Positions 15,979 through 26,585 are shown, numbered from the stretch's first letter. The stretch is 64,000 bases of DNA from Allobosea sp. (GCF_017308015.1 NZ_JAFKFW010000002.1:62001-126000), one strand, 5' to 3'. Made by a program: numbers and translations. The notes: generated by a model not told the origin, from the letters alone.

Positions 15979-16521
15979 TCAGGCGGCGTCAGGAGTCGGC
16001 TGCAAAGCCTGTTCGAGGATGCGCCGGCATTCACCGAGCTCCTTCATCACCGCCGTCAGGATCGAGATGTCGTCGAGGCCTTCGGGAACGGGCTGCCGGG
16101 AAGGCTGCGGCCGCCCGGCCGCGCCTTCGGCGAAATCGTCCGATACCGCCGCGGGGATGCCCGGCCCAGCCGCCGGAGCGGCAGCACCGCTCATGGCGCC
16201 GATCGGCGCGCCGCGGCCGATCGCCTGGACATGGCGCGGCCCCTGCTCTTTCAGGATGCGCTGGAGACCCTTGATCGTATAGCCTTCGCCGTAGAGCAGG
16301 CGCCGGATGCCCTTGAGCAGGGCGACGTCGTCAGGCCGGTAGTAGCGGCGTCCGCCACCGCGCTTCAGCGGCTTGATCTGGTTGAAGCGGGTTTCCCAGA
16401 AGCGCAGCACGTGCTGGGGTATGTCGAGGTCTTCGGCGACCTCGCTGATGGTCCGGAAGGCATCTGGGCTCTTGGTGTCCAATTCGGCCTCGCTATCGCC
16501 GGCGTGGAACTCCAGATTCAC
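15979..16521 (-). CDS. MerR family transcriptional regulator
   Basis: A 180-residue protein with a MerR helix-turn-helix near residues 20-90 ([22 protein letters not shown], then [29 protein letters not shown]). The rest is low complexity and ends in a helical segment, with no obvious cysteine effector site. The GTG start overlaps the ihfA stop (GTGA). The ihfA-merR pair at the end of the plsX-fabH cluster is conserved in this order; targets are unknown. Confidence 0.9.
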   Translation of the reverse strand: MNLEFHAGDSEAELDTKSPDAFRTISEVAEDLDIPQHVLRFWETRFNQIKPLKRGGGRRYYRPDDVALLKGIRRLLYGEGYTIKGLQRILKEQGPRHVQAIGRGAPIGAMSGAAAPAAGPGIPAAVSDDFAEGAAGRPQPSRQPVPEGLDDISILTAVMKELGECRRILEQALQPTPDAA

Positions 16522-16832
16522 TCAGTCTCACCCTCATCCGTCTGCCCGTTGATGCGGGCCTTCATCACGTTCGAAGGCTTGAACACCATCACGCGACGCG
16601 GCTCGATGGGCACCTCAACGCCAGTTTTCGGATTACGCCCGATTCGCTCGCCCTTGTCTCGCACGACGAATGAGCCGAACGAGGAGAGCTTCACATTCTC
16701 GCCGCGTGCGACCGCATCGCAGATCTCGTCGAGCACTGCTTCGACGAGCTTCGACGACTCCGTCCGCGACAAGCCGATTTTCTGGTAGACAGCCTCGCAC
16801 AGGTCCGCACGAGTGACCGTTTGCCCCGCCAT
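16518..16832 (-). CDS. ihfA: integration host factor subunit alpha
   Basis: A 104-residue DNA-bending protein of the HU/IHF family. It starts [17 protein letters not shown], has the conserved core [20 protein letters not shown] and the C-terminal [15 protein letters not shown], which distinguishes IHF-alpha. It forms a heterodimer with IhfB, not encoded here. GGAGG lies six bases before the ATG. The stop overlaps the start of the merR gene, so the two are co-translated. Confidence 0.95.
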   Translation of the reverse strand: MAGQTVTRADLCEAVYQKIGLSRTESSKLVEAVLDEICDAVARGENVKLSSFGSFVVRDKGERIGRNPKTGVEVPIEPRRVMVFKPSNVMKARINGQTDEGETE

Positions 16833-17021
16833 TCATATCCTCCAAGGCGTATTGCGGGCAGCGGCGGCAACCGCCGGCCCTTCGCCATTACGGACGGCGG
16901 ACGCTAGGCGCCCCCGTCGCGCGGGTCAATCCTCAAGCACCGCGATTGTGCCGGCTTAAGCCAGATTCGACCCGAAATGGCGATGATTCATGACAATTTT
17001 CGCGAATTACCTGCCGCGACG

Positions 17022-17999
17022 TCACCAGCGGATCAAGGCCGAACCCCAGGTGAAGCCGCCGCCCATCGCCTCGACCAGGACGAGCTGCCCGGGCTTGATA
17101 CGACCATCGGCATGAGCCTCGGCCAGGGCGAGCGGGATGGAAGCCGCGGAAGTGTTGCCGTGACGATCGACCGTGACGACGACGCGATCATGGCTGATGC
17201 CGAGCTTATCGGCGGTGGCGTCGATGATGCGCCGATTGGCCTGATGCGGCACGAACCAGTCGATATCGGAGCCGGACAGGCCGGTCTGCTCGAAGGTGTG
17301 GCGCACCGTATCGGCAAGGTTGGTGACGGCATGGCGGAAGACCTCCTTGCCCTCCATGCGCAGGAACCCGACCGTCTTGGTCGAGCCGGCGCCGCCATCG
17401 ACATAGAGCTTGTCCTTGTAGCGGCCATCCGAGCGGATATGCGTGGTGAGGATGCCGCGATCGGCCAGCGTCCCCTCGCCCGGCACGGCCTTCAGCACCA
17501 CGGCGCCGGCGCCGTCGCCGAACAGCACGCAGGTGGCGCGGTCCTCCCAATCGAGAATGCGCGAGAAAGTTTCGGCGCCGATCACCAGGGCGGCACGGGC
17601 GCTTCCGGTGGTCAGGAACTTGTCGGCCGTCGCCAGCGCGAAGACGAAGCCGGAGCAGACCGCCTGCACGTCGAAGGCCGCGCCGCCAGTGATGCCGAGC
17701 GCCGCCTGGATCTGCGTCGCGGTCGCTGGAAAGGTGTGATCCGGCGTCGCCGTCGCGACGATGATCAGATCGATCTCCGATGGGTCGATGCCGGCATCCG
17801 TGATCGCCGCCTGCGCCGCCTTGAGCCCGACGATGGATGTCGGTTCGTCATCGGCCGCGACATGGCGCTGGCGGATGCCCGTGCGCTGGACGATCCACTC
17901 GTCACTGGTATCCACGCGCGCCGCCAGCTCGGCATTGGTGACGATGCGCGCGGGCAGATAGGAGCCGCAGCCGACGACTTGAGAGCGCAGGATGGACAA
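17022..17999 (-). CDS. fabH: beta-ketoacyl-ACP synthase III
   Basis: A 325-residue condensing enzyme that starts fatty-acid synthesis from acetyl-CoA and malonyl-ACP. The catalytic triad is visible: Cys115 in QAVCSGF, His in VPHQANRRI and Asn in HGNTSAAS. It sits 12 bp after plsX on the same strand, the usual arrangement, and just upstream of ihfA. The length is normal. Confidence 0.96.
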   Translation of the reverse strand: MSILRSQVVGCGSYLPARIVTNAELAARVDTSDEWIVQRTGIRQRHVAADDEPTSIVGLKAAQAAITDAGIDPSEIDLIIVATATPDHTFPATATQIQAALGITGGAAFDVQAVCSGFVFALATADKFLTTGSARAALVIGAETFSRILDWEDRATCVLFGDGAGAVVLKAVPGEGTLADRGILTTHIRSDGRYKDKLYVDGGAGSTKTVGFLRMEGKEVFRHAVTNLADTVRHTFEQTGLSGSDIDWFVPHQANRRIIDATADKLGISHDRVVVTVDRHGNTSAASIPLALAEAHADGRIKPGQLVLVEAMGGGFTWGSALIRW

Positions 18000-18011
18000 G
18001 GAGCTTGTTCC

Positions 18012-19070
18012 TTACTCGGTCTCGGCGGGCTGCGCGGCCGTCAGCTCCGGGCGCGTGCTCGCGGCGACCATCTCGCGGACCTTCGCCATCAGGTCCTCGC
18101 GTGCCATTTCATAGCCGAGTTCGGCGGCGCTGGCGAAGCCGATCGCATCCGTGCCGCCATGGCTCTTGACGACGATGCCCTCCAGACCGAGGAACACGCC
18201 GCCATTCGACTTGCGCGGATCGAGCTTGTCCTTCAGCGCCGCGAAGGCACCGCGGGCAAAGAGATAGCCGATTTTCGACATCAGCGAACGGCCCATCGCG
18301 GCGCGCAGATATTCGGCGATCTGCTTGGCGGTGCCTTCGGCGGTTTTGAGCGCGATATTGCCGGTGAAGCCCTCGGTCACCACGACGTCGACCGTGCCCT
18401 TGCCGAGATCATCGCCCTCGACGAAGCCGTGATAGGCCAGATGCGGCAGGTTGCTCTCGCGCAGAATGCGGCCGGCTTCCTTGACTGCCTCGACGCCCTT
18501 GATCTCCTCGACGCCGACATTGAGCAGGCCGACCGTCGGCCGGTCGAGATCGAGCACGACGCGGGCCATGGCGGCGCCCATCACCGCGAGATCGACGAGA
18601 TGGCGCGCATCCGCGCCGATGGTGGCACCGAGATCGAGCACGATGCTCTCGCCGCGGGCCGTCGGCCACAGGCCGGCGAGCGCCGGCCGGTCGACCTGCG
18701 GCATCGATTTCAGGCAGAATTTCGACATCGCCATCAGCGCGCCGGTATTGCCGGCCGAGACGGTGACATCCGCTTCCCCGGTCTTGGTCGCGTCGATGGC
18801 GCGCCACATCGAGGATTTGTAGCGGCCGTAGCGCAAGGCTTGGCTCGGCTTGTCGTCCATCTTCACCGAGACTTCGGTGTGGTGAAAGGTGGTGACGGCC
18901 TTGAGCTTCGGGTGCTGGTCGATCAGCGGCAGCACCTGCTTCTCGTCGCCGAAGATCACGAAGCGGGCGTCCGGGCGACGCTCGAGCATCAGGGCTGCGC
19001 CGGGAATGACGACGGAAGGGCCGTGGTCCCCGCCCATCGCATCGAGCGCGATTGTAACCGGTCTTGTCAT
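18012..19070 (-). CDS. plsX: phosphate acyltransferase PlsX
   Basis: A 352-residue enzyme making acyl-phosphate from acyl-ACP for phospholipid synthesis. It begins [13 protein letters not shown], the family hallmark, and has [10 protein letters not shown] and [14 protein letters not shown]. The open frame reaches further up, but ATG 19070 starts the family sequence; its ribosome binding site is weak. It is followed by fabH after 12 bp and preceded by the DUF177 gene, as in related genomes. Confidence 0.96.
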   Translation of the reverse strand: MTRPVTIALDAMGGDHGPSVVIPGAALMLERRPDARFVIFGDEKQVLPLIDQHPKLKAVTTFHHTEVSVKMDDKPSQALRYGRYKSSMWRAIDATKTGEADVTVSAGNTGALMAMSKFCLKSMPQVDRPALAGLWPTARGESIVLDLGATIGADARHLVDLAVMGAAMARVVLDLDRPTVGLLNVGVEEIKGVEAVKEAGRILRESNLPHLAYHGFVEGDDLGKGTVDVVVTEGFTGNIALKTAEGTAKQIAEYLRAAMGRSLMSKIGYLFARGAFAALKDKLDPRKSNGGVFLGLEGIVVKSHGGTDAIGFASAAELGYEMAREDLMAKVREMVAASTRPELTAAQPAETE

Positions 19071-19184
19071 GGAGTTCTGGCGTATCCCGGAAATGGCCGA
19101 CCTTCGATCCGGGACGGCTTGGTGCCGGCCGGACAATAGCGGTTTGAGCCTTCGCCGCAAGCTGCGCAAGGGCCGGAATGCGGT

Positions 19185-19742
19185 TCAGTCACCGCGTTTC
19201 AATTTTGCTAGGGCCGCGAAGGGCGATTCCATGCCGGTGTCACCCGCCGACGACTCGAAACTGGCGCCGGGCTTGCGCGGATAGGGATCGAGCGCCAAAG
19301 CCAGGAACTCCAGTGTGACGCCGCCGAGATCGATCACCCCGTCGATGACGGGCTCGGGCGGGTCGTCCTCGTTCAGCCGCACCTCGATATCGATCTCGAC
19401 ATCGTCCCGGTCGTTGCGCCGCGCGAAGGCAGCGACCTCATCCTCGGGGGCGAAGTCGAGCTGGACGGGTACGTCGAGCCGCACCGGGAACGGATCGAGC
19501 GTCACGATGCAGGCCTGGTGAAGCCGCGCTGCGATTCTGCCGTCGAGCTTCACGCGCTCGCCATTGCGCGTCAGCGTGTAACGCGCTTCCAGCGCTTCGA
19601 TGGAGACGAGGCCGAGCAGCGCGGCGATGGCGGGCAACTGCTCCGTGCCGGCCACGACCACGACCTCGGTGCCGCGCGGGCGGATCGCCTCGACGCGGAT
19701 CGGGTGCCTCAGCGGCGGAGCCGGCAGGTGATCATGCGTCAT
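19185..19742 (-). CDS. YceD/DUF177 family protein
   Basis: A 185-residue protein of the DUF177 (YceD) family. The recognisable parts are the C-x-V-T-L-(D/E)-P-F strand (CIVTLDPFPVRLDVPVQLDF) and the acidic DGVIDLGGVTLEFLALALDPYPRKPG motif. In other bacteria yceD lies beside rpmF and plsX and is linked to 23S rRNA accumulation; here rpmF is not adjacent. Its start overlaps the chaperone gene by 11 bp. Confidence 0.88.
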   Translation of the reverse strand: MTHDHLPAPPLRHPIRVEAIRPRGTEVVVVAGTEQLPAIAALLGLVSIEALEARYTLTRNGERVKLDGRIAARLHQACIVTLDPFPVRLDVPVQLDFAPEDEVAAFARRNDRDDVEIDIEVRLNEDDPPEPVIDGVIDLGGVTLEFLALALDPYPRKPGASFESSAGDTGMESPFAALAKLKRGD

Positions 19743-20277
19743 GAGCGGCCTCCGGGACCGAGAGGGCCGGGAAGAGGCCTTCCCGGTTCAAGATGCCGTC
19801 GAGATCGGCAGAGGCGAGTCGCTCCTGCGCAGCTCGCATATAGGCAGCGAGCGACGGCGCGGCCGCAGGCGCGCAGGCATTGCGCCCCAGAGCCTCGGCG
19901 AGAGCCTCCAGGCCGGGAGCCGCCAATGCGGCTTCATAGGCCTGCACGCGGCCGTAGAACATCTGGCCGATCTTCTTCATCTTCTTGGGTACGGCGATAT
20001 CGCTGACACCACCGTTGCGGAAACCGAGTTCGAGATAGGCGAAACAGGCATCGATGAATTCCTGCGCCAGTTCGGCCGCGGGCGACGGCAAGTCGCGCAA
20101 GCGCCGCAGCACCAGGAAAACATGCAATGTCAGCGATTCGAAGCGGCCCTCGAAGCTGTCGGGAATGCCGCCCTCGATGTAGAGCGCTGGCAGGCGCGAG
20201 GCTTCGGCGACCCGCGCGAACAGCGTGTCCACAGGGGAGCGCTGATTGGCGCGCTTGCCGAACAACCCGAAAATCAC
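19732..20277 (-). CDS. ubiquinol-cytochrome c chaperone family protein (CBP3-like)
   Basis: A 181-residue protein of the CBP3/UQCC1 family, which helps assemble the cytochrome bc1 complex. Characteristic parts are the early LPALYIEGGIPDSFEGRFE, SLTLHVFLVLRRL, and the region GVSDIAVPKKMKKIGQMFYGR. The GTG start at 20277, eight bases after GGGAG, is preferred to an upstream start with Arg/Gly-rich residues. It precedes DUF177, plsX and fabH, a conserved order in Hyphomicrobiales. Confidence 0.88.
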   Translation of the reverse strand: MIFGLFGKRANQRSPVDTLFARVAEASRLPALYIEGGIPDSFEGRFESLTLHVFLVLRRLRDLPSPAAELAQEFIDACFAYLELGFRNGGVSDIAVPKKMKKIGQMFYGRVQAYEAALAAPGLEALAEALGRNACAPAAAPSLAAYMRAAQERLASADLDGILNREGLFPALSVPEAAHDA

Positions 20278-20415
20278 CTGTCTGCTCCCGCCCGCTGTCG
20301 CCCCGGGGCGTCCTCGCCTTGCCAAAGCCATCCTCGGGCGTTACGCCAACCCTTACCCTTTTGACAAGCGGCTTGGGATCGTCCCGACCGTGCTCGCCTT
20401 TCGGATCGTGCCCGC

Positions 20416-20910
20416 ATGACCCAGATCACCCGCCGCACGGCTCTGCTCGGAGCCCTTGCGACCACCTCCCTTGCGCTGGCCGGCTGCGGCCCCGATGCAG
20501 GGGGCTTCGTCCTGCCGACCTCCACCGGCATCAACGAGGAATTCAAGCGCGGCTTCGTGATGGACGACGCGCTGATCGCGCAGGTCAGGGTCGGCATGGA
20601 CGTACAGGCGGTGCTGACGACACTCGGCACGCCCTCGACAACCTCGACGGTCGGCAACCGCACCTTCTACTATATCAGCCAGACGATGCGCCGCCGGTTC
20701 CAGTTCCAGGATCCAACGATCATCGACCAGCAGGTGCTGGTGATTTATTTCAACAAGAGCTTCAAGGTCGAGCGCATCGCCCATTACGGCCTGCAGGACG
20801 GCGTGATCTTCGACTTCATCAGCCGCACGACCCCGACGGGCGGCGAAGAACAGAGCTTCCTGCGCAACCTGTTCAAGGGCGTCACCAAGTTCAACCCGCT
20901 TGGCTCCTGA
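20416..20910 (+). CDS. bamE: outer membrane assembly lipoprotein BamE
   Basis: A 164-residue lipoprotein of the SmpA/OmlA family, a component of the BAM complex that inserts outer-membrane beta-barrels. The signal peptide ends in a lipobox (LALAGC). The BamE fold is seen in VRVGMDVQAVLTTLGTPS and TFYYISQTM. It is divergent from the CBP3-like gene, as in related genomes. A TTGACA box at 20361-20366 could be its -35. A strong terminator follows. Confidence 0.88.
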   Translation: MTQITRRTALLGALATTSLALAGCGPDAGGFVLPTSTGINEEFKRGFVMDDALIAQVRVGMDVQAVLTTLGTPSTTSTVGNRTFYYISQTMRRRFQFQDPTIIDQQVLVIYFNKSFKVERIAHYGLQDGVIFDFISRTTPTGGEEQSFLRNLFKGVTKFNPLGS

Positions 20911-20940
20911 GCGGAACGCCTTTCAAACGATCGCTGAAAG

Positions 20941-20968
20941 GCCCGCGGCACCCGCCGCGGGCTTTTTT
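20941..20968 (+). terminator. intrinsic terminator after bamE
   Basis: GCCCGCGGC-ACCC-GCCGCGGGC is a 9-bp GC stem followed by TTTTTT, 30 bp after the bamE stop. An AAAG before the stem may let it also serve the convergent EamA gene. Confidence 0.9.
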
Positions 20969-20985
20969 CTGTTCGACACTGTCGC

Positions 20986-21918
20986 TTATGGTCGGGCCGT
21001 CGCTCCCCGCGCGCGCAGCGGCAATGTCATGGCCATGACCCCGGCGAGCACGAGGCCCAGCCCGGCCCACGCGGTCGGCGCCAGCGCCTCCCCCAGAAAG
21101 GTCATACCGATCAGCACGCCTGTCGGAACACGCAGATACGCGACCGAGGTCGTCGCGACCGGGCCCAGCCGCGCGATCAGCCGGAAATAGATCACAAAGG
21201 CCAGCGCGGTCGAGACAAGCGACAAGGCGATCAGCGCCTGGATCGACTGGACCGAGGGTGACAGGGCCCACGGCCGGTCCAGCAACAGGCTGAGCGGCAG
21301 CAGGACGAACGCCCCGCAGAGCAGCGAACCCACTGCCGGCATGATCGGATCGAACCCTTTGAAGCTGCGCCCGAACAGCGCCGCCCCGCCATAGCAGACG
21401 CTGGCCGCGACCAGCGCAAGCTGCGCCCAGAGCTGCTCGCCGAAGCCCGCCATCGCCTGCGTTCCAACGATCAGGATGGTCCCGGCAATGCCTGCCGCGA
21501 TGCCGGCGAGGCGCAGGCCCGGCAGGCGCTCGACGGAAGCCGAAAGGCAGGACAGCAGGACGACGAAGATCGGGCTGGTCGAGCTCAGGATCGTCGCCAG
21601 CCCGGCATCGACGCTGCGCTCGGCCCAGGCGATCAGGGTGAAGGGCACGACGCTGTTGAGGCAGGCCTGGATCAGGAACTGCCGCCATGTCGCGAGATCG
21701 CGTGGCAGGCGCAGGCCGCGCCAGCGGATAACGACGAGCAGGACAAGGCCGGCGATCAGCGTTCGCGCGGCGATCAGGGTCAGCGGCGGGATCGTCTCCA
21801 CGCCGATTTTGATGAAGGTGTAGGAGCCGCCCCAGAGCCCAGCCAGTACCAGCAGGAGCGTGAGTTCCACGGCGCGGTTGGGCGTGGCGGTGGATTGATC
21901 GAACGTTCGGGTGGACAT
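20986..21918 (-). CDS. DMT/EamA family transporter
   Basis: A 310-residue inner-membrane protein with ten hydrophobic helices in two EamA repeats (LLVLAGLWGGSYTFIKIG; then SVCYGGAALFGR...ALIALSLVSTALAFVIYF). Members export amino acids, nucleosides or other metabolites; the substrate is not evident. Start at ATG 21918 with GGAGG five bases upstream. It shares the terminator region with bamE and stands alone. Confidence 0.88.
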   Translation of the reverse strand: MSTRTFDQSTATPNRAVELTLLLVLAGLWGGSYTFIKIGVETIPPLTLIAARTLIAGLVLLVVIRWRGLRLPRDLATWRQFLIQACLNSVVPFTLIAWAERSVDAGLATILSSTSPIFVVLLSCLSASVERLPGLRLAGIAAGIAGTILIVGTQAMAGFGEQLWAQLALVAASVCYGGAALFGRSFKGFDPIMPAVGSLLCGAFVLLPLSLLLDRPWALSPSVQSIQALIALSLVSTALAFVIYFRLIARLGPVATTSVAYLRVPTGVLIGMTFLGEALAPTAWAGLGLVLAGVMAMTLPLRARGATARP

Positions 21919-22089
21919 GATTCCTCCAGAGATTGGCGGGACCATGCCAGCGCGGCATCACCGGCGCATGCGGGAACGCTACGGACCCGGCCGTAGCTTC
22001 CCAGTTTGATTCAACGACTTGCCTGATCGATTCAAGCGAGGCTCGGAAGCCTTTGTCACCAAGGCCCTTTCACCCGGCTCCCTCCCATT

Positions 22090-22117
22090 GAAAAGACCCG
22101 CGGCTTTCGCCGCGGGT
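22090..22117 (-). terminator. intrinsic terminator after hppA
   Basis: On the minus strand GACCCGCGGC-GAAA-GCCGCGGGTC is a perfect 10-bp stem followed by TTTTC, 27 bp after the hppA stop. Confidence 0.88.
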
Positions 22118-22143
22118 CCGGAATACACTGTCGATATCTGCGA

Positions 22144-24300
22144 TCAGGAATGCGCCAGGATCGCCAGGAGCAACAGGGCGATGATGTTGGTGATCTTGAT
22201 CGCGGGGTTCACGGCGGGACCCGCCGTGTCCTTGTAGGGGTCGCCGACGGTATCGCCGGTCACCGAGGCCTTGTGCGCCTCGGAGCCCTTGAGGTGACGC
22301 ACGCCGTCCTTGTCGACGAAGCCGTCCTCGAAGCTCTTCTTGGCGTTGTCCCAGGCGCCGCCGCCCGAGGTCATCGAGATCGCGACGAAGATGCCCGTGA
22401 CGATCACACCCATCAGCATGGCGCCGACGGCCGCGAAGGCGTTGTTCTTGCCGGCGATCCAGTAGATCACGAAATAGGTCACGATCGGCGCCAGCACCGG
22501 CAGGAGCGAAGGCACGACCATTTCCTTGATCGCGGCACGAGTCAGCATGTCGACGGCACGGCCGTAATCGGGCCGGTCCTTGCCTTCCATGATGCCGGGC
22601 TTCTCGCGGAACTGCCGGCGCACTTCCTCGACGACGGAGCCCGCCGCGCGCCCGACCGCCGTCATGCCCATGCCGCCGAAGAGGAAGGGGATGAGGCCGC
22701 CGAGCAGCAGGCCGACGACGACATAGGGGTTGGACAGCGAGAAATCGACCGTCACGCCCTTGAAGTACTGGAAAGCCGTCGAACCGGCTTTGTTGGCTTC
22801 GGAGATGAAGAAGTTCAGGTCCGAAGTATAGGCAGCGAAGAGCACCAGCGCGCCGAGACCGGCCGAGCCGATCGCGTAGCCCTTGGTCACCGCCTTGGTG
22901 GTGTTGCCGACGGCGTCGAGCGCATCGGTGGAGTGGCGGACTTCCTTGGGCAGGCCCGCCATTTCGGCGATGCCGCCGGCATTGTCAGTGACCGGACCGA
23001 AGGCATCGAGCGCCACGACGACGCCGGCCAGCGCCAGCATGGCCGTGGTGGCAATGGCGATGCCGAAGAGGCCGGCGAGGCTGTAGGTGACGATGATGCC
23101 GGCAATGATGACGATGGTCGGCAGCGCCGTCGATTCCAGCGATACCGCGAGGCCCTGGATGACGTTGGTGCCGTGGCCGGTCACCGAGGCCTGGGCGATC
23201 GAGACCACCGGGCGCTTGCCCGTGCCAGTGTAGTACTCGGTGATGATGACGATGCAGAGCGTGACGGCAAGGCCGACCAGCGCGCAGCCGAAGAGCGCGC
23301 CCGAGGTGAAGCTGACGCCCTGTGCCGTCTTGAAGGCGGCCGAGAAGCCGCCGAACATCACGTAGTTCACGGCGGCGATCGCGCCGACCGAGAGAACGCC
23401 GGCCGCGATGAAGCCCTTGTAGAGCGCGCCCATGATCGACTGGTTGGCGCCGAGCTTCACGAAGAAGGTGCCGATGATCGAGGTCACGATACAGGCCGCG
23501 CCGATCGCCATCGGGTAGAGCATCATCGTCCCGAGCACCGGCTGGCCGGCGAAGAAGATCGCCGCGAGCACCATGGTCGCGACCAGCGTCACCGCATAGG
23601 TCTCGAACAGGTCGGCGGCCATGCCGGCGCAGTCGCCCACGTTGTCGCCCACGTTGTCGGCGATGGTCGCCGGGTTGCGCGGATCGTCCTCGGGAATGCC
23701 GGCCTCGACCTTGCCGACGAGGTCAGCGCCGACATCGGCGCCCTTGGTGAAGATGCCGCCGCCGAGACGGGCGAAAATCGAGATCAGCGAAGCGCCGAAG
23801 CCGAGCGCCACCAGCGAATCGATCACCGTGCGGCTGGAAGCCTCGAAGCCGAGGAAGGAGGTCAGGACGCCGTAATAAACGGCGACGCCGAGCAGCGCGA
23901 GGCCGGCGACGAGCATGCCGGTGACGGCGCCCGCCTTGAAGGCGACGTCGAGCCCCTCGCCCAGCGACTGCATCGCGGCCTGGGCGGTGCGAACATTGGC
24001 GCGCACAGAGACGTTCATGCCGATGAAGCCGGCGACGCCCGAGAGCACCGCGCCAATCAGGAAGCCGATCGCCACCCATTTGCCGAGCAGCCAGGCGAGC
24101 GCGACGAAAAGCACGACGCCGACCATCGAAATGGTCATGTACTGGCGCTTGAGATAGGCCTGCGCGCCTTCGGCGACCGCACCGGAAATCTCCTGCATGC
24201 GCTGGTTGCCGGCATCGCGCTTCATCACATCGCCATAGGCCCAGACGCCGTAGGCTATGGAAAGCGCACTCAATATGATGATGAGAAGCAGAGCTGACAT
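22144..24300 (-). CDS. hppA: membrane-bound proton-pumping pyrophosphatase
   Basis: A 718-residue inner-membrane enzyme that couples pyrophosphate hydrolysis to proton export. It has ~16 hydrophobic helices and the substrate loop [20 protein letters not shown] followed by [19 protein letters not shown]. The GNTTKA motif carries Lys where K+-dependent enzymes carry Ala, so this should be the K+-insensitive type. Length matches the family. A strong terminator follows. It is a single-gene unit. Confidence 0.97.
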   Translation of the reverse strand: MSALLLIIILSALSIAYGVWAYGDVMKRDAGNQRMQEISGAVAEGAQAYLKRQYMTISMVGVVLFVALAWLLGKWVAIGFLIGAVLSGVAGFIGMNVSVRANVRTAQAAMQSLGEGLDVAFKAGAVTGMLVAGLALLGVAVYYGVLTSFLGFEASSRTVIDSLVALGFGASLISIFARLGGGIFTKGADVGADLVGKVEAGIPEDDPRNPATIADNVGDNVGDCAGMAADLFETYAVTLVATMVLAAIFFAGQPVLGTMMLYPMAIGAACIVTSIIGTFFVKLGANQSIMGALYKGFIAAGVLSVGAIAAVNYVMFGGFSAAFKTAQGVSFTSGALFGCALVGLAVTLCIVIITEYYTGTGKRPVVSIAQASVTGHGTNVIQGLAVSLESTALPTIVIIAGIIVTYSLAGLFGIAIATTAMLALAGVVVALDAFGPVTDNAGGIAEMAGLPKEVRHSTDALDAVGNTTKAVTKGYAIGSAGLGALVLFAAYTSDLNFFISEANKAGSTAFQYFKGVTVDFSLSNPYVVVGLLLGGLIPFLFGGMGMTAVGRAAGSVVEEVRRQFREKPGIMEGKDRPDYGRAVDMLTRAAIKEMVVPSLLPVLAPIVTYFVIYWIAGKNNAFAAVGAMLMGVIVTGIFVAISMTSGGGAWDNAKKSFEDGFVDKDGVRHLKGSEAHKASVTGDTVGDPYKDTAGPAVNPAIKITNIIALLLLAILAHS

Positions 24301-24513
24301 TCGATTTCCTGACCCTAGAGCTTGCAGTCGGCGGGAGCGCTGTCGCTCCTCATTTTTGCAGCATTGGACGTCAGGCAGCGAAAAAACGGGCCCTAAGACT
24401 AAAAGGCCCGCCTCGCGTCGCCAGTGTCAGGCGAATTTGTGGCAAGTTTCCGCGAGGAGCGCAAACGCCCCGGCTTACAAATTTCGTCGAATGTCAGGCG
24501 GATCGGCGAAAGC

Positions 24514-25314
24514 TCACAGAGCAAGGTCGCGATTGACGTTCTTGTAGAGCAGGTAACAGGCGTCGCCGTAGCCCGTCGGATAGAACTGCTGCGGGCAAAA
24601 ACCGCCCATCCAGATGAAATCCCGCTCCCAGATCTCGTGCCAGTCGGCACCGAGCAGATAGAGCCCCTGCCCTTCCAGCATGTAGAGGCCGTGCTCCATC
24701 ACATGAGTCTCGACCGCCGGGAAGCAGACGCCCGGCTTGAACCACATCAGGTTCATCTCGAAATCGAAGCGCATGTCGCCATAGGGCAGCAGGAACTGGA
24801 AGCCCCGTCCTTCCATGCCCGTGTGATTCGTGATCGGCACCGCGTCCTGATGGGAGACGATCGGCTCCGGCATGGCGAGCCCCGGTGCGGCCTCGTAGCG
24901 CTTGCGCAAGGCGAGCACGCGAATGCCCTCCACCGATTCGTTGTGCAAGGTGAAGGCGGTCGCCGGCGGCAGATAGGCGAAGCCGCCGGGCGTGAGCGTT
25001 TGCGCCGCGCCGCCCGCGACCGCGATCCGCGCCTCCCCAGAGAGGACGTAGAAGAAATGCTGGATGCCGTCCTCGCTGAAGGCGGCTGGCGTGCCGCCGC
25101 CGGGGGCGATCTCGAGGATATATTGGGCGAAGGCCGCGCCCATGACCGGCCCGGTGAGGACGCGCACGATCGTATCGCGGTATTGCGGCAGGCGGCTGAC
25201 CAGCACGCCCTCCGGTGGCATGAAGGCATAGTTGGATTTGATGACACCGCGGTTATGCCCGATGGCGCCGGGCGGAACATGGCCGGTCGCGGGCGGGAAG
25301 GCGCGGTTGTTCAT
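24514..25314 (-). CDS. allE: (S)-ureidoglycine aminohydrolase, bicupin
   Basis: A 266-residue protein of two cupin domains that converts ureidoglycine from allantoate breakdown to ureidoglycolate and ammonia. Manganese ligands of the C-terminal cupin are visible as ETHVMEH (Glu202, His204, His208) with a Gln in CPQQFY. The N-terminal end HVPPGAIGHNRGVIKSNYAFMPPEG matches the family. No other allantoin genes are in the window; the only neighbour on the strand is an MFS transporter 32 bp upstream, possibly co-transcribed. Confidence 0.9.
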   Translation of the reverse strand: MNNRAFPPATGHVPPGAIGHNRGVIKSNYAFMPPEGVLVSRLPQYRDTIVRVLTGPVMGAAFAQYILEIAPGGGTPAAFSEDGIQHFFYVLSGEARIAVAGGAAQTLTPGGFAYLPPATAFTLHNESVEGIRVLALRKRYEAAPGLAMPEPIVSHQDAVPITNHTGMEGRGFQFLLPYGDMRFDFEMNLMWFKPGVCFPAVETHVMEHGLYMLEGQGLYLLGADWHEIWERDFIWMGGFCPQQFYPTGYGDACYLLYKNVNRDLAL

Positions 25315-25346
25315 GCGTTTGCTCCAATCAGGGGGCGACCAATGGA

Positions 25347-26549
25347 TCAGACGGTAGCCGGGCGCTGGTAGCGCTGCCATGCCACGAGCATGAGGGCAAC
25401 GGCGACCGGCGGGAAGACCAGCCAGTTCACGGCATCCCAGCCACCATGGCTGAGCAGGCCACCGGACGAGAAGGAGGCGATGGCGACCGAGCCGAAGACG
25501 AGGAAATCGTTGGCAGCCTGAACCTTCACGCGCTCTTCCGGCCGGTAGCAATCCGTCACGAGAGCGGTCGCGCCGATGAAGCCGAAATTCCAGCCGACCC
25601 CGAGCAGGATCAGAGCCAGCCAGAAATGGCCGACGCTCAGGCCAGTGAGGCCCACGACGGCGGCCAACGCGGTCAGGCCGAGCCCGGCGGCGGTCACCGT
25701 GCCCTTGCCGAAGCGGGCGATCAGGCGGCCTGTGAAGAAGCTCGGCCCGAACATCGCGAGCACATGCCACTGGATGCCGAGCGTCGCGTCACCGACCGAA
25801 TGGCCGCAGGCAACCATCGCCATCGGCGCGGCGGTCATCACGAAGCTCATCAGGCCGTAGGCGACGAGCGAGGCCGTAACCGACGCAATGAATTTGGGCT
25901 GGCGCATGATCTGGCCGAGCGGGCGCCCACCGCCCGGTCGGACAGCCGCGACCGGCGGCGCCCGCAGGCGTGACACGATCAGGATCGCGATCAGTGCGAG
26001 CATACCCTGGGCGATGAAGCTCGCCGCGAAGGGCGCCGACGGCGTCAGGTCGCGCGTCCAGTAGACCGATTGCGGGCCGATGACGCCGGCGGCGAGGCCA
26101 CCGATCATCACCCAGGAAATCGCGCGCGGCCTGAAGGCGTCGGTTGCGGTATCAGCCGCGGCGAAGCGATAGCTCTGAACGAAGGAACCGTAGAGTCCAC
26201 AGACGAAGGTACCCAGGCAGAACAGCCAGAACAGGCGCAGCGAAACGCCGCCGGCCGCAATGCTAGCGCCGGCCGCGCCGACAAGCGCGCCGATCAGGTA
26301 GCCGCTGCGCCGCCCCAGCCGGCGCATGACCATGGCGGCCGGAATGACACCTGCTGCGATGCCGAGCTGGAGCAGGCTGACCGGCACGGTCGCGAAAGCC
26401 TGGTCCGAGACGAGCTGGGCGCCGACAATTCCTCCGAGCGAGACGACGATCGCCGGATTGGCACCGCCGAGCGCCTGCGCGCCGGCAAGGACCAGCGCAT
26501 TGCGCTTGGCGAGCCTGTCGCCGTCGAGAGCCGAGAAATGCTGGTTCAT
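25347..26549 (-). CDS. MFS transporter
   Basis: A 400-residue inner-membrane protein with about twelve hydrophobic helices. The loop 2-3 motif is recognisable as MRRLGRRSGYLIG, and a second RFGKG copy is in the second half. Start set at MNQHFSALDG; an ATG eight codons upstream is possible. It precedes the ureidoglycine aminohydrolase gene by 32 bp, so transport of a purine-degradation intermediate is a reasonable but unproven guess. Confidence 0.85.
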   Translation of the reverse strand: MNQHFSALDGDRLAKRNALVLAGAQALGGANPAIVVSLGGIVGAQLVSDQAFATVPVSLLQLGIAAGVIPAAMVMRRLGRRSGYLIGALVGAAGASIAAGGVSLRLFWLFCLGTFVCGLYGSFVQSYRFAAADTATDAFRPRAISWVMIGGLAAGVIGPQSVYWTRDLTPSAPFAASFIAQGMLALIAILIVSRLRAPPVAAVRPGGGRPLGQIMRQPKFIASVTASLVAYGLMSFVMTAAPMAMVACGHSVGDATLGIQWHVLAMFGPSFFTGRLIARFGKGTVTAAGLGLTALAAVVGLTGLSVGHFWLALILLGVGWNFGFIGATALVTDCYRPEERVKVQAANDFLVFGSVAIASFSSGGLLSHGGWDAVNWLVFPPVAVALMLVAWQRYQRPATV

Positions 26550-26585
26550 CACAACGCGCCTCGCGGCTGCCATGATGCGCCGCTG

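Noticed and set aside
16977-19139. 720-codon open frame opposite fabH and plsX
   Set aside because: It spans two verified genes on the opposite strand and the gap between them, and has no recognisable protein features.
22150-24297. 715-codon open frame opposite hppA
   Set aside because: Same cause: a long GC-rich antisense frame with Asp/Arg/His-rich low-quality sequence and no motif.
24373-24410. GGGCC / GGCCC pairing near the hppA start
   Set aside because: A short stem separated by 16 bases with no T tract; not convincing as a terminator.
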